In this document: positions 5,421 to 14,036 of the stretch, piece after piece
Position numbering within the stretch: position 1 is the stretch's first letter
Layout of the letters: the number at the start of each line of letters is the position of its first letter
NCBI RefSeq assembly: GCF_003946015.1
Contig: NZ_RHNU01000007.1
Coordinates: 1-64,000 of the forward strand
Direction: 5' to 3'
Source: Companilactobacillus insicii
GTDB taxonomy: Bacteria > Bacillota > Bacilli > Lactobacillales > Lactobacillaceae
DNA length: 64,000 nucleotides
The notes under the pieces: model-generated
Database searches by the model: none
What the model saw: only the letters and a program-made list of their open reading frames with translations
What the model was told of the DNA's origin: nothing
Position numbers and translations under genes: made by a program

Positions 5421-8087
5421 CTAAATACTATTAGTTAATGTCCAAGTTAAGACCGTGGAGTAATTACCATCTTCAGCTTGTTTATCATTATTCATATCTA
5501 ACAAAATACCATGACCACTATCCCACGATATGACATTAGAACCATTATTAATATCACCAGAATAAACTTCAGTATCTGTAGGGGACAAAATTTTCTCAAT
5601 ATTATTCTTTCCTTTATAAACTAAAACATTAGAAAGAACTTTTGAAGAATCCAAAACGTCAGTCAATGGTTTCTCCATCGAGACTTCTAGTTTAGATGGT
5701 ATCGAGTCAGTTGGATAACTATTATTCTCAATATTCACTGAAAGGTCTCCCTTACGTGTTACTAAACCTGAATATTTGGTTGCTACTCCAAAATCAATGT
5801 CAGGAACTGACATCTTCATATTGATTTTGGTATGTTGCTGCCATACATAGGTAGTAACAGGATTGCCAGTTGTCGAAAATTTACTGATTATATTACTTAT
5901 CGACATCAAATCACCAACTGGGTTATGATCAGTACCACCATTTGCCGGATCAACTTCTTGCCACTTATCACTTATAGCTGAATATCGATCAGAAGTTGAT
6001 TCATCATTAATTGCAGTTCCTGATTTAGGATCGTGCAAAGATACACCATCATTCAAAACTGTCTTGGGACCTAAAGTAATCTTCCAGAGATCTGGATTAC
6101 CACCAAACATAGACTGAATATTCTTGGCAGCAGTTGTATCAAAATGAGATAAATCTATAGATTCAAGACTTTGCATATTATTAAATACTCGATAAAAACT
6201 CGAAACCTTCTCAGTATTCCAATTGCCCAAATTCAAATTTTCAAGACCAGACCCAGAAAACGCACTTTGCATATCTGTAACGTTAGAAACATTCCAATCT
6301 TGTATAGGCAAATCATTCAACACTATCGTGCCAGCAAAAGTACTATTCATATTCGTAACATTAGAGACGTTCCAACTACTGATAGGCAAACTCTCGGCAG
6401 AAACGTCGCTAAACGTTGAATCTAAATTCTTAACATTTGACACATTCCAATTTTTGAGAAAATCAAAATTAGTGATATACGATCCGCGAAAAGCAGCTTG
6501 CATATTCTCAACTTGGGAGGTATCCCAATTACTGATATCATGGAAGTCACTTGCAGCGTTACCCGCACCTGAAAACATACTAGACATATCTTTTAAGGAA
6601 CTAGTATCAATTTTATCACCAATAATTCTTTTCAAATTAGTATCACCATAAAAAAGGCCATTGAAGCTTTTTACTTTAGAAGTATCGTACTTGGATAAGT
6701 CAATGGTTCCAAAATGAGTAGATGCGAACATATTCGACATATTCTGAACTTTATTAGTTACTAGGGTCTGATAACCTTTAAGATTGTTTTCATCAAGTAA
6801 TTTTGCCCCAGAAAACATACCATCAACACCTTCCAGTGATGGAGTGTGCCAATTTGACAAGTCCAGTGACGCCAAATTACTACAATTAGAAAACATACTT
6901 GACATATTAGTAACTTTAGAAACATCCCAATTAGCAATTGATGTCAAACTATTAGTGGATGCACCCTGGAACATCGAAGACATGTCAGTAACGATTGAAA
7001 TATTCCAATCAGCTATACCTTTAATTTGATCAATGTTTCCTATACTATCCGCAAACATATGTGACATGCTTCCAACCTGTGAAAAATTCCAACTACTTAA
7101 ATTCAATGAATTAAATGTGGCACCTTCAAAAGTGAAATTCATATTTCCTACTTGCGAAGTGTCCCAAAAAGCTATATCTTCAGGGTCCGTCTTAGTAAAG
7201 TCAACTCGACTAAAAGTATATGATAAATCGCTAACTTTTGAAGTTATAAAGTGGTCTAATCCATTTATAGTACCACCTACACCTTCGAACATAAAGCTCA
7301 TATTCCCAACGCCTGCTGTATTGAAACTAGATACATCTAGATCAACTAGTGAAGTACATTCAGCAAACATACTCATCATACTTGTAACTCGGGATGTATC
7401 AAAGTTGGATAAATTTATGCTTGTTAGGGAATTGTCTCGATAAAACATACTAGACATATTATCTACACTTGATGTGTCAAAATGGGATAAATTCAAACTG
7501 GTTAGGGACGAATCGTTGGCGAACATCCCACTCATATTTGACACATTAGCGGTATCCCATTTATCCAAACCAATTATTTCTTTCAAGTCAAAGTCCATTC
7601 GAAACATCTGATAAAGACTGTGCGCATTAGAAACATCCAAATTGGTTGCGTCGATACTAGTTACATTTGACAAACCGGAAAAAAGTCCTGCATCTGAAAG
7701 ATCAGTAGTGACATTCGGATAGGCCACTCCAGGATCAACGTAAACTTTCTTTACAAGGTTACTATATGTGCTCCAATTACCAATCCCACTGGCAAGAACT
7801 CCAGCATGAATCGTCAACAATCCATCACTATCAATATCCCAATTAGCGGTACCATCTACACCGCTGTGAGTTATCGTCGATTCAGAAACCGCTAGCGGCA
7901 TAATATTATTATTTTTTACATCTCCCATTGTTGCAGTCGCATTTTGATTCAATACTTGCTGCATATCGGAACTAGTATCAGCTCTTGCCACCAAAAATTG
8001 ACCACACAAAATAAGACTTACACTAATTAAAGTTCCTAATACTATCTGACACATGTATATTATTCTATAATTCAAACCCCTTTGCAT
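5421..8087 (-). CDS. BspA-like DUF285 leucine-rich repeat surface protein with WxL domain
   Basis: An 888-aa secreted protein. A signal peptide is followed from about residue 90 by some twenty tandem DUF285 (BspA-type) repeats of about 22-25 aa with the pattern DTSxVxNMSxMFxxxxxLxSLxLSxF. The last 190 residues form a WxL domain (first motif near QVDPANGG... region, final strand VLTWTLTNSI). DUF285 repeats form a solenoid used for adhesion; the WxL domain holds it to peptidoglycan. I chose the ATG at 8087 because GAGGGG sits 7 nt upstream; an ATG six codons earlier (8105) would place that ribosome binding site inside the gene. Monocistronic and convergent with tpx. Confidence 0.88.
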   Translation of the reverse strand: MQRGLNYRIIYMCQIVLGTLISVSLILCGQFLVARADTSSDMQQVLNQNATATMGDVKNNNIMPLAVSESTITHSGVDGTANWDIDSDGLLTIHAGVLASGIGNWSTYSNLVKKVYVDPGVAYPNVTTDLSDAGLFSGLSNVTSIDATNLDVSNAHSLYQMFRMDFDLKEIIGLDKWDTANVSNMSGMFANDSSLTSLNLSHFDTSSVDNMSSMFYRDNSLTSINLSNFDTSRVTSMMSMFAECTSLVDLDVSSFNTAGVGNMSFMFEGVGGTINGLDHFITSKVSDLSYTFSRVDFTKTDPEDIAFWDTSQVGNMNFTFEGATFNSLNLSSWNFSQVGSMSHMFADSIGNIDQIKGIADWNISIVTDMSSMFQGASTNSLTSIANWDVSKVTNMSSMFSNCSNLASLDLSNWHTPSLEGVDGMFSGAKLLDENNLKGYQTLVTNKVQNMSNMFASTHFGTIDLSKYDTSKVKSFNGLFYGDTNLKRIIGDKIDTSSLKDMSSMFSGAGNAASDFHDISNWDTSQVENMQAAFRGSYITNFDFLKNWNVSNVKNLDSTFSDVSAESLPISSWNVSNVTNMNSTFAGTIVLNDLPIQDWNVSNVTDMQSAFSGSGLENLNLGNWNTEKVSSFYRVFNNMQSLESIDLSHFDTTAAKNIQSMFGGNPDLWKITLGPKTVLNDGVSLHDPKSGTAINDESTSDRYSAISDKWQEVDPANGGTDHNPVGDLMSISNIISKFSTTGNPVTTYVWQQHTKINMKMSVPDIDFGVATKYSGLVTRKGDLSVNIENNSYPTDSIPSKLEVSMEKPLTDVLDSSKVLSNVLVYKGKNNIEKILSPTDTEVYSGDINNGSNVISWDSGHGILLDMNNDKQAEDGNYSTVLTWTLTNSI

Positions 8088-8245
8088 ACTATATCCCCTC
8101 AGCATAAAAACGATAATTTATATATATAAATATTATAATATCACAAATACGCTACGGTCTATCCCAATTTAGATAATCTTTTCTTACAGCAATTGGTATA
8201 AAATAAAAACTATATATTCATATCATATATAGTGTTAAAACATTT

Positions 8246-8287
8246 ATAAAAAAATAGACCGCCAACTATATTGAGTTAGCGGTCTAT
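8246..8287 (-). terminator. Intrinsic terminator of the flavodoxin-like gene
   Basis: A 14-bp stem with one G-U pair (8254-8267 with 8274-8287) is followed on the minus strand by a T-run. It lies just after the stop at 8304. Confidence 0.85.
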
Positions 8288-8303
8288 AAGAAACCTTTAA
8301 TCA

Positions 8304-9065
8304 TTATCTTCTACGATGTTTGACAAATGTTACAAAATGCAAAATAGCTCCCAATAATACAAAGAAAATAATCGTAAAGCTTATATAATCAGTCCAAAAA
8401 TTAGCAGGCATAACTTGCTTTAGAGGTAATTGGATTCCCATAGTAATCAGAGCCATCACGGCAATCATAAAGAATAACTGTATATATCTTTTCAAAGTCG
8501 AATCGTCCTTTCGTTTGCGTTGAGAGATTTTGTGTCCGTATTTAGCACACAACTTTAACTTACTATCAGGTATTTCTTTCATTCCAAATGTTCCTGGTAG
8601 AACTATCTCTCCAACTTTAATCACACCTGATGCAGACATTACTCGATCAATAGTCTTGAAGCTTTCATCCGTAACACCAGTTATGAAGTTCTCTAGTGTA
8701 CTAACGTAACAAGATGTGATACTTAAGTAGTGCTTATCTTTGAATTGTCCTGGGATAGTGTCTCCGTTTTGTTTGAAGTAAACAAACTTTGGACGCATAC
8801 AATCAAAGAAGTTCTTCAACACTCCAGACAGTTCCCGCCAATAAGTCGGTGCCGCAAAGACCCAAACGTCGCTTTCTGCTAATTTCTCAGAAAACTCATC
8901 AAGTACTGCATTCTTCTCATGATACTTATGTGGAGTAATATCATAGTCTTCCAAAAAAATAGTTTCAGTTTCCACCCCTGAATCAACGTTACTCAGAACG
9001 GCATCTAACAACTTAGCATTAATACCATGTTCTTGATGAGATGCTAGGATTCCTAATATTTTCAA
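8304..9065 (-). CDS. Flavodoxin-like NAD(P)H-dependent FMN reductase with C-terminal membrane tail
   Basis: A 253-aa protein. Residues 1 to about 180 match the flavodoxin-like NADPH-dependent FMN reductase fold: KILGILAS at the N-terminus and VWVFAAPTYWRELSGVLKNFFDCM as the flavin-binding loop. Residues about 195-250 carry two hydrophobic segments (YIQLFFMIAVMALITMGI and YISFTIIFFVLLGAILHFV) and a basic end, giving a membrane anchor not usual in this family. The start is a TTG at 9065: GGGAGG lies 10 nt upstream, and the longer ATG frame (9113) would put it in the coding region and add 16 residues not typical of the family. Likely a quinone or flavin reductase working at the membrane. Confidence 0.8.
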   Translation of the reverse strand: MKILGILASHQEHGINAKLLDAVLSNVDSGVETETIFLEDYDITPHKYHEKNAVLDEFSEKLAESDVWVFAAPTYWRELSGVLKNFFDCMRPKFVYFKQNGDTIPGQFKDKHYLSITSCYVSTLENFITGVTDESFKTIDRVMSASGVIKVGEIVLPGTFGMKEIPDSKLKLCAKYGHKISQRKRKDDSTLKRYIQLFFMIAVMALITMGIQLPLKQVMPANFWTDYISFTIIFFVLLGAILHFVTFVKHRRR

Positions 9066-9186
9066 TATAGTATAACCTCCCTCTGCGTTACTTAATATTA
9101 TAGACAAATTCATATCAGTGGCAAAATATAATTAATATTGGTATGGTTAGTTTAACGGTAACATATCAAAAGGAGGAATTATATCA

Positions 9187-9828
9187 ATGAAAGTCCTAAT
9201 AATTGGTGCCCACGGAAAAGTTGGGCATCTACTAATTGGCGAATTACAATCTAACAACATCGATTTTGTCGCTGGTCTACGTAGTCAGAAACAAATCGAT
9301 GCCTTCGAAGCGAATAACATCCCTACTCAATTCATCGACTTAACTGCTTCACTTGAGGATATTCACAAGTCGATCAAGGATTCAGGCGCTGATGTTATTG
9401 TCTTCTCAGCTGGTGCCGGTGGTGCTGGATATGACATGACACTTCAAATTGACCTTGACGGTGCTGTCAAAACAATGATGGTTGCTGAATCTCTTGGAAT
9501 CAAGCGTTACATTATGGTAAGTTCGATCTTCAGTGACAATCGTGATAAGTGGGATGCTTCTGGTATCAAACCATACATGATTGCTAAACACTACGCTGAT
9601 GAACACCTTCGTGGAACCGATTTGGATTATACAATTATTCATCCAGGTGCCCTAACTGATGATGAAACAACTGGAAATGTTAAATTACTTAGTGACGATG
9701 AGTCAGGCAGTATTCCAAGAATCGACGTTGCCAAATCATTGGCCGCAATTATCAAGAATCCTAACACAATCGGAAAAGAATACAATATTGCTAGTGGAGA
9801 TACACCAATCAACAGTGCCTTCAACTAG
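9187..9828 (+). CDS. Atypical SDR, NAD(P)H-binding oxidoreductase
   Basis: The 213-aa protein has an N-terminal Rossmann motif (IIGAHGKVGHLLIGEL, GxxGxxG type) and the atypical-SDR pattern of the NAD(P)H-binding family (VIVFSAGAGG, RYIMVSSIFSDNRDKW, YTIIHPGALTDDE). Length is normal for the YwnB/HSCARG-like short group. It probably binds NADP(H); a physiological substrate cannot be given. AAAGGAGG precedes the ATG. It is divergent from the flavodoxin-like reductase and separated by 121 bp, so both may respond to similar redox signals, but no operator is evident. Confidence 0.85.
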   Translation: MKVLIIGAHGKVGHLLIGELQSNNIDFVAGLRSQKQIDAFEANNIPTQFIDLTASLEDIHKSIKDSGADVIVFSAGAGGAGYDMTLQIDLDGAVKTMMVAESLGIKRYIMVSSIFSDNRDKWDASGIKPYMIAKHYADEHLRGTDLDYTIIHPGALTDDETTGNVKLLSDDESGSIPRIDVAKSLAAIIKNPNTIGKEYNIASGDTPINSAFN

Positions 9829-9835
9829 AATAGAC

Positions 9836-9868
9836 AAAAGGAAGCCTCTTAATGGCTTCCTTTTTTTG
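9836..9868. terminator. Bidirectional terminator
   Basis: A 10-bp stem (AAAGGAAGCC / GGCTTCCTTT) with a T-run on the plus strand and an A-run on the left arm lies between two convergent genes that end at 9828 and 9871. Confidence 0.85.
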
Positions 9869-9870
9869 CG

Positions 9871-11742
9871 CTAAATCAATGATACATCGGCAGCTGAAAC
9901 AAATTCGTTAATTGCAACACGATAGTACTTTTGACCATTGATCATTGTATATTTATCCGTAACCCAATCAGTATCTGATTTCAATGCACGGTTTGTTATC
10001 TTATCTCCCTTGTAATCGACCAAATATCCTAATTGATTATTGTGAACATGTACAACACGTTTATCAGCTACATAAACATAGACATCACTGACTTTAACGT
10101 ATTCATCGGTTGCAACACGGTAATATAGCGTTCCATTTAGCTTGTATTCTTGATCACTGAGCCAACCGGTATTTTTGCCTAAGGCTCTGTTAGTAACTAA
10201 CTTGCCCTTTCTGTCGTACAAATTAACAGTCTTAGTAGTTGTTCCAACGGTTTGTTTTAATTTAGTAACAGTACCATTGTTGTCGTCAGAATTATTATCT
10301 TCATTGTTATTATTGTTACTGCTGTTTCCACCAGAACTTGAGCCACCACCACTGGTGCTGTTCTTTGTGTAGACTGCATTAACAGTTATTGGAGTTTGAC
10401 CGCCATAACTATCACCAAGAACACCTGAACTATTCTTCAAACTATCAATTGCTTTTGAAAGAATCGAATTAAGATCTGTTCCAGAATTGTAATCCTTGAA
10501 CGAAACAGCATCTTTATCGCCAACTTTGATGGTTGATTTATCTAGGTCAATTTTTGAATTCGATGGATCATTAATATCGGTGTATTTGTATGCAGTATCG
10601 TTAACAGGAATTGTGAATGATACATCTTTTGCATCATCATTGCCGATTTTTTGGGATACTGATATGTTTACTGGTTTTATATCTGGTACACGAACAACTG
10701 CAACCAAATTGCCATTCTCATCTTTAGTAACTATCCCTGTTTCATTAATAACCTTATCAGCAGAATACCCAGCAATTAAATGTCCTATGTTGGATAGGTT
10801 CAATTGTAGTGAAGTAAGATTGAAAGCATCATTTAATACTCCGGGATATACAGTATCAGTATCGTTAAATAGTGGATTCCCATCTTTATCGGCATATTGA
10901 ATATAATAACTTGATGCTACTTCATCACCAACTGGTGTCCATGTTATATTGGAGTCTTGTGTGTTATCAGTAGTGTATTTACCTGCCATACCCTCTGGAG
11001 TTAATACGTCACTAGGATCACTAGTATTTTGCCACCCTGAGACTTTATATATTTTATTATCTTTTTTATAAGTAGTTGACAAATCATTAGCGCTCAAAAC
11101 ACTATGCTTCCCGAGAGTTATAGAAGTTATTCCACTATTTGCAAAATTTTCTCCAGTCGTAGCACCAGACATATCCCAACTAGATATATCTACTGACGTT
11201 AAATTAGTATCGCCTTGAAAGAATTGACTCATATTTGTCACTTTAGATGTATCTATATTGTCAAGTCCCTTAATCTCCTTTAGATTAGGCAGATCACTGA
11301 ACCAGCCAATAAAATTTTTAGAAGGCTCCAATTTACCTATAACATCAATTTCAGTTATATTAGCAGAATATTTACTCCATTCAGTGGTATCAGTAGCATC
11401 CGCACTAATGTTTGAAAATGTAGTACCATCTTTACCTATTACTAGCTTCAAATGATTAGAATCATGATTGATTTTATAGACTGCCCAATCATAAGTAATC
11501 CAACCATCTGATGCTTTTTCACCATCTACTCTATCACTTTCATCATAATCATCATTCTGTGAACTAACAACAGAACTACCATTGCCGCTATCAGCCTGTA
11601 CCGGTACACCTCCTGAACCTAACAAAACAATTCCACTAGCAATTGCAATGCTAGACATGACTACCCATTTCCTACCAGATTTATACAATTTCTTTTTAAC
11701 AACTGTATTCGGATCACGTTTCAACTGTTCAAACCTCATCAT
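9871..11742 (-). CDS. KxYKxGKxW-signal DUF285 surface protein with two SLAP domains
   Basis: A 623-aa secreted protein. Residues 18-28 (KKLYKSGRKWV) are a KxYKxGKxW signal, which in the family is linked to large glycosylated surface proteins; the hydrophobic core and a cut near VQA follow. About residues 120-215 resemble two or three DUF285 repeats (LDNIDTSKVTNMSQFFQGDTNLTSVDISSWDMS). The middle holds beta-rich modules. A Ser/Gly/Asn/Asp linker near residues 470-505 leads to two SLAP repeats (NLYDRKGKLVTNRAL... and YLVDYKGDKITNRAL...), which bind wall polymers. GGGGAGG precedes two adjacent ATGs; the second (11739) has the better spacing. It is a tandem paralogue of the next upstream gene. 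Confidence 0.88.
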   Translation of the reverse strand: MMRFEQLKRDPNTVVKKKLYKSGRKWVVMSSIAIASGIVLLGSGGVPVQADSGNGSSVVSSQNDDYDESDRVDGEKASDGWITYDWAVYKINHDSNHLKLVIGKDGTTFSNISADATDTTEWSKYSANITEIDVIGKLEPSKNFIGWFSDLPNLKEIKGLDNIDTSKVTNMSQFFQGDTNLTSVDISSWDMSGATTGENFANSGITSITLGKHSVLSANDLSTTYKKDNKIYKVSGWQNTSDPSDVLTPEGMAGKYTTDNTQDSNITWTPVGDEVASSYYIQYADKDGNPLFNDTDTVYPGVLNDAFNLTSLQLNLSNIGHLIAGYSADKVINETGIVTKDENGNLVAVVRVPDIKPVNISVSQKIGNDDAKDVSFTIPVNDTAYKYTDINDPSNSKIDLDKSTIKVGDKDAVSFKDYNSGTDLNSILSKAIDSLKNSSGVLGDSYGGQTPITVNAVYTKNSTSGGGSSSGGNSSNNNNNEDNNSDDNNGTVTKLKQTVGTTTKTVNLYDRKGKLVTNRALGKNTGWLSDQEYKLNGTLYYRVATDEYVKVSDVYVYVADKRVVHVHNNQLGYLVDYKGDKITNRALKSDTDWVTDKYTMINGQKYYRVAINEFVSAADVSLI

Positions 11743-11787
11743 GAATACCTCCCCAACCTAAGGAACCTTGTTTTTTAGAAAATTAAA

Positions 11788-11809
11788 AGAGAGTTTATGA
11801 AAACTCTCT
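11788..11809 (-). promoter_or_regulatory. Leader hairpin in the 5' UTR of the first DUF285-SLAP gene
   Basis: A 9-bp perfect stem (AGAGAGTTT / AAACTCTCT) followed on the minus strand by TTTTAATTT. It lies 46 nt upstream of the start and starts about 15 nt after the predicted -10 box, so it would sit at the 5' end of the mRNA. The paralogue has an equivalent hairpin. It could stabilise the transcript or act as an attenuator. Confidence 0.6.
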
Positions 11810-11822
11810 CATAATTAACTCA

Positions 11823-11851
11823 ATTATCGTTTTGTTTATAAATAAATGCAA
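11823..11851 (-). promoter_or_regulatory. Promoter of the first DUF285-SLAP gene
   Basis: Reading the minus strand: TTGCAT (11846-11851), a 17-bp spacer, GATAAT (11823-11828), followed by TGAGTT. The same layout and the same sequence after the -10 box are found before the paralogue, which supports the call. Confidence 0.6.
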
Positions 11852-11874
11852 CAATTTGTCGTATTACCTGAATA

Positions 11875-13860
11875 TTAAATCAATGATACATCGGCTGCAG
11901 AAACAAATTCGTCAGTTGCAACACGATAGTACTTTTGACCATTGATAATTGTGTATTTATCTGTAATCCAATCAGTATCTGATTTCAATGCACGGTTTGT
12001 TATCTTGTCTCCCTTGTAATCGACCAAATATCCCAATTGATTGTTGTGAACACGTACAACACGTTTATCAGCTACATAAACGTAGACATCACTTGCTTTA
12101 ACGTATTCATCGGTCGCAACACGATAATATAATTTTCCATTTAATTTATATTCTTGATCACTTAGCCAACCAGTATTTTTACCTAAGGCTTTGTTAGTAA
12201 CTAACTTGCCCTTTTTGTCGTACAAATTAACAGTCTTAGTAGTTGTACCAACAGTTTGATTCTTCTTAGTTGCTATTCCTGTTTGGTTATTATTATCTTC
12301 ATTGTTATTGTTATTACTGCTGTTTCCACCAGAACTTGAACCGCCACCACTGGTGCTGTTCTTTGTGTATACTACGTTAAATGAAATTACAGTTCTGCCT
12401 GAAGCATTCTCATCATAGAACCTTCTTGTTGTCGTAGTTGTAGCTCCAGGTAAAATAACATCACGTGATACCATAGCAATATCATTATTCATAGCACTCT
12501 TCATAATGGAATTTAAATCAGTTTTAATATCTGAATGTTCTTTTACATAATCGGCAAACGTAACGATGTGTCCATAATTGTTATATATTGTTGATTTTTC
12601 CATATTCAGAGTAGCATTGGAAGGAACACTAACATCCTTATACTGATAATTAGGATCATTTACAGGTAAGTCATATGATTCATCAATGGGCTTGTCCTTA
12701 CCAACATTAATAGTCACACCTATATTGGTATCTTTAACAGGATCAACTTTTACTTTTACAACTCCAATATTAGATCCATCAACTTTTTCAACCTTACCAG
12801 AAACTAGTTCAGCTGTTTTATATGTATATCCCTTTACATATCTGTCCATATCTTGCAACGTTTTAATATTTTTCTGATCAACAGTCCCACCTTTAGCAAT
12901 TTCGCCTATTTTAACATTATTAATATCCGCTCCAGTTGGATAAAGAACTTTATCTGGATTATCCGATGCAACATACTCAATATAATATTTTTCAAGTTGT
13001 TGGGGATTTGCCGCTAACCAAGTAACCGCACCATCGTGAGTGCTACCTGGCTTATAATCAGCAGTTAAATCACTTGAAGATACAACATTTTTAGGATCAT
13101 CACTACGAGTCCAACCGTTGGATTCATAATCAATGCCATCACTTGTAAATTTATGTGGATCTGTAATTCCATAAACTACGCTCTTTTTACCTAGAGTTAG
13201 CGATTGAATTCCACTACCACCAAAAATTGCATTTGCAGAACCAACACCAGGTACAGCCACATTAGACATATCTAATGAAGAAATATCCAATTTACTAAGC
13301 TCAGGGTCATCAGAAAACATTGTTCTAAAAGTATAAGTACCAGATGTATCAAGATTTTCCAGTCCACTTATACTAGTCAGTTTGCTGTAGCCACTAAAAA
13401 GTCCATCTTGATAAGGTGATGCTTTAATCTTACCAACAAGAACAATGGACGAAATCCTATCTGAATAATCTTTCCAAAAGCTTGGGCCATAAGTTTGTGA
13501 TGTTTCTAACTCTTGTGGAGTATTCGGATTATTCGGATCGCCAATACGTAACTGCAAATTATTCTTATCACCATTTATAGCGTACAGATTCCATTCAACT
13601 CTAGAGTCATTGTTCGGATCATCTTGCGACTCACTTGTAACAAGACCGTATTTATCTTCACTAGCAGAAGTAACCTGTGAATTACCAGCACTATCACCAG
13701 AAATACCTGCAGCATTCACTGTACTTCCACCAGAACCTAACAAAATAAGCCCACTAAGTAAGGCAATGCTAGACACACATACCCATTTCTTGGCAGACTT
13801 ATATCCAATTTTTTCAGTAATTGTATTTGGATCATGTTTTAATTGTTCAAATCTCATCAT
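11875..13860 (-). CDS. KxYKxGKxW-signal surface protein with two SLAP domains (paralogue)
   Basis: The 661-aa paralogue of the downstream gene. The N-terminus (MMRFEQLKHDPNT, then a degenerate KIGYKSAKKWV signal and a hydrophobic core) is the same type; the middle has a short DUF285-like part (GLENLDTSGTYTFRTMFSDDPELSKLDISSLDMSNV) and then diverged beta-rich modules. From about residue 500 (YTKNSTSGGGSSSGGNSS) to the end it is nearly identical to its neighbour, including both SLAP repeats. The start at 13860 (or the adjacent ATG at 13857) follows GAGGAGGG; an in-frame TTG at 13926 would translate through the leader hairpin and is rejected. Wall-bound adhesin or S-layer-associated protein by domain content. 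Confidence 0.88.
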   Translation of the reverse strand: MMRFEQLKHDPNTITEKIGYKSAKKWVCVSSIALLSGLILLGSGGSTVNAAGISGDSAGNSQVTSASEDKYGLVTSESQDDPNNDSRVEWNLYAINGDKNNLQLRIGDPNNPNTPQELETSQTYGPSFWKDYSDRISSIVLVGKIKASPYQDGLFSGYSKLTSISGLENLDTSGTYTFRTMFSDDPELSKLDISSLDMSNVAVPGVGSANAIFGGSGIQSLTLGKKSVVYGITDPHKFTSDGIDYESNGWTRSDDPKNVVSSSDLTADYKPGSTHDGAVTWLAANPQQLEKYYIEYVASDNPDKVLYPTGADINNVKIGEIAKGGTVDQKNIKTLQDMDRYVKGYTYKTAELVSGKVEKVDGSNIGVVKVKVDPVKDTNIGVTINVGKDKPIDESYDLPVNDPNYQYKDVSVPSNATLNMEKSTIYNNYGHIVTFADYVKEHSDIKTDLNSIMKSAMNNDIAMVSRDVILPGATTTTTRRFYDENASGRTVISFNVVYTKNSTSGGGSSSGGNSSNNNNNEDNNNQTGIATKKNQTVGTTTKTVNLYDKKGKLVTNKALGKNTGWLSDQEYKLNGKLYYRVATDEYVKASDVYVYVADKRVVRVHNNQLGYLVDYKGDKITNRALKSDTDWITDKYTIINGQKYYRVATDEFVSAADVSLI

Positions 13861-13896
13861 GAATCCCTCCTCAATAAAGAAAAAAGAAATTAAAAA

Positions 13897-13915
13897 AGAG
13901 CCACTAGGAGGCTCT
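13897..13915 (-). promoter_or_regulatory. Leader hairpin in the 5' UTR of the second DUF285-SLAP gene
   Basis: A stem AGAGCC / GGCTCT with a 7-nt loop, followed on the minus strand by TTTTTTAATTTC. It lies 37 nt before the start codon and matches the position and flanks of the hairpin in front of the paralogue although the stem bases differ. Confidence 0.6.
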
Positions 13916-13930
13916 CTTTCATACAACCCA

Positions 13931-13959
13931 ATTATCGTTCCTTTTTATCATAATTTCAA
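13931..13959 (-). promoter_or_regulatory. Promoter of the second DUF285-SLAP gene
   Basis: On the minus strand: TTGAAA (13954-13959), a 17-bp spacer, GATAAT (13931-13936), followed by TGGGTT. It matches the promoter of the paralogue. Confidence 0.65.
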
Positions 13960-14036
13960 TAGCTGTTTAAACGTTATTTTAATAAAATTTCTGATGCGGC
14001 AACAAAGAGCTCTTCAAAAAACTCTTCATTAATTAC

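Noticed and set aside
6171-7443. Several plus-strand open frames of 81-142 codons
   Set aside because: They are antisense to the DUF285 repeats; their existence follows from the repeat codon pattern on the other strand, with no ribosome binding sites.
5800-7700. Regular repeats every 70-75 bp that might suggest a CRISPR array
   Set aside because: They are the codons of about twenty DUF285 repeats within a single open frame; the units are degenerate and lack constant spacers.
13861-13926. Extension of the second DUF285-SLAP protein to the TTG at 13926
   Set aside because: This would translate through the leader hairpin and the ribosome binding site; GAGGAGGG precedes the ATG at 13860/13857, and the paralogue starts at the same place.
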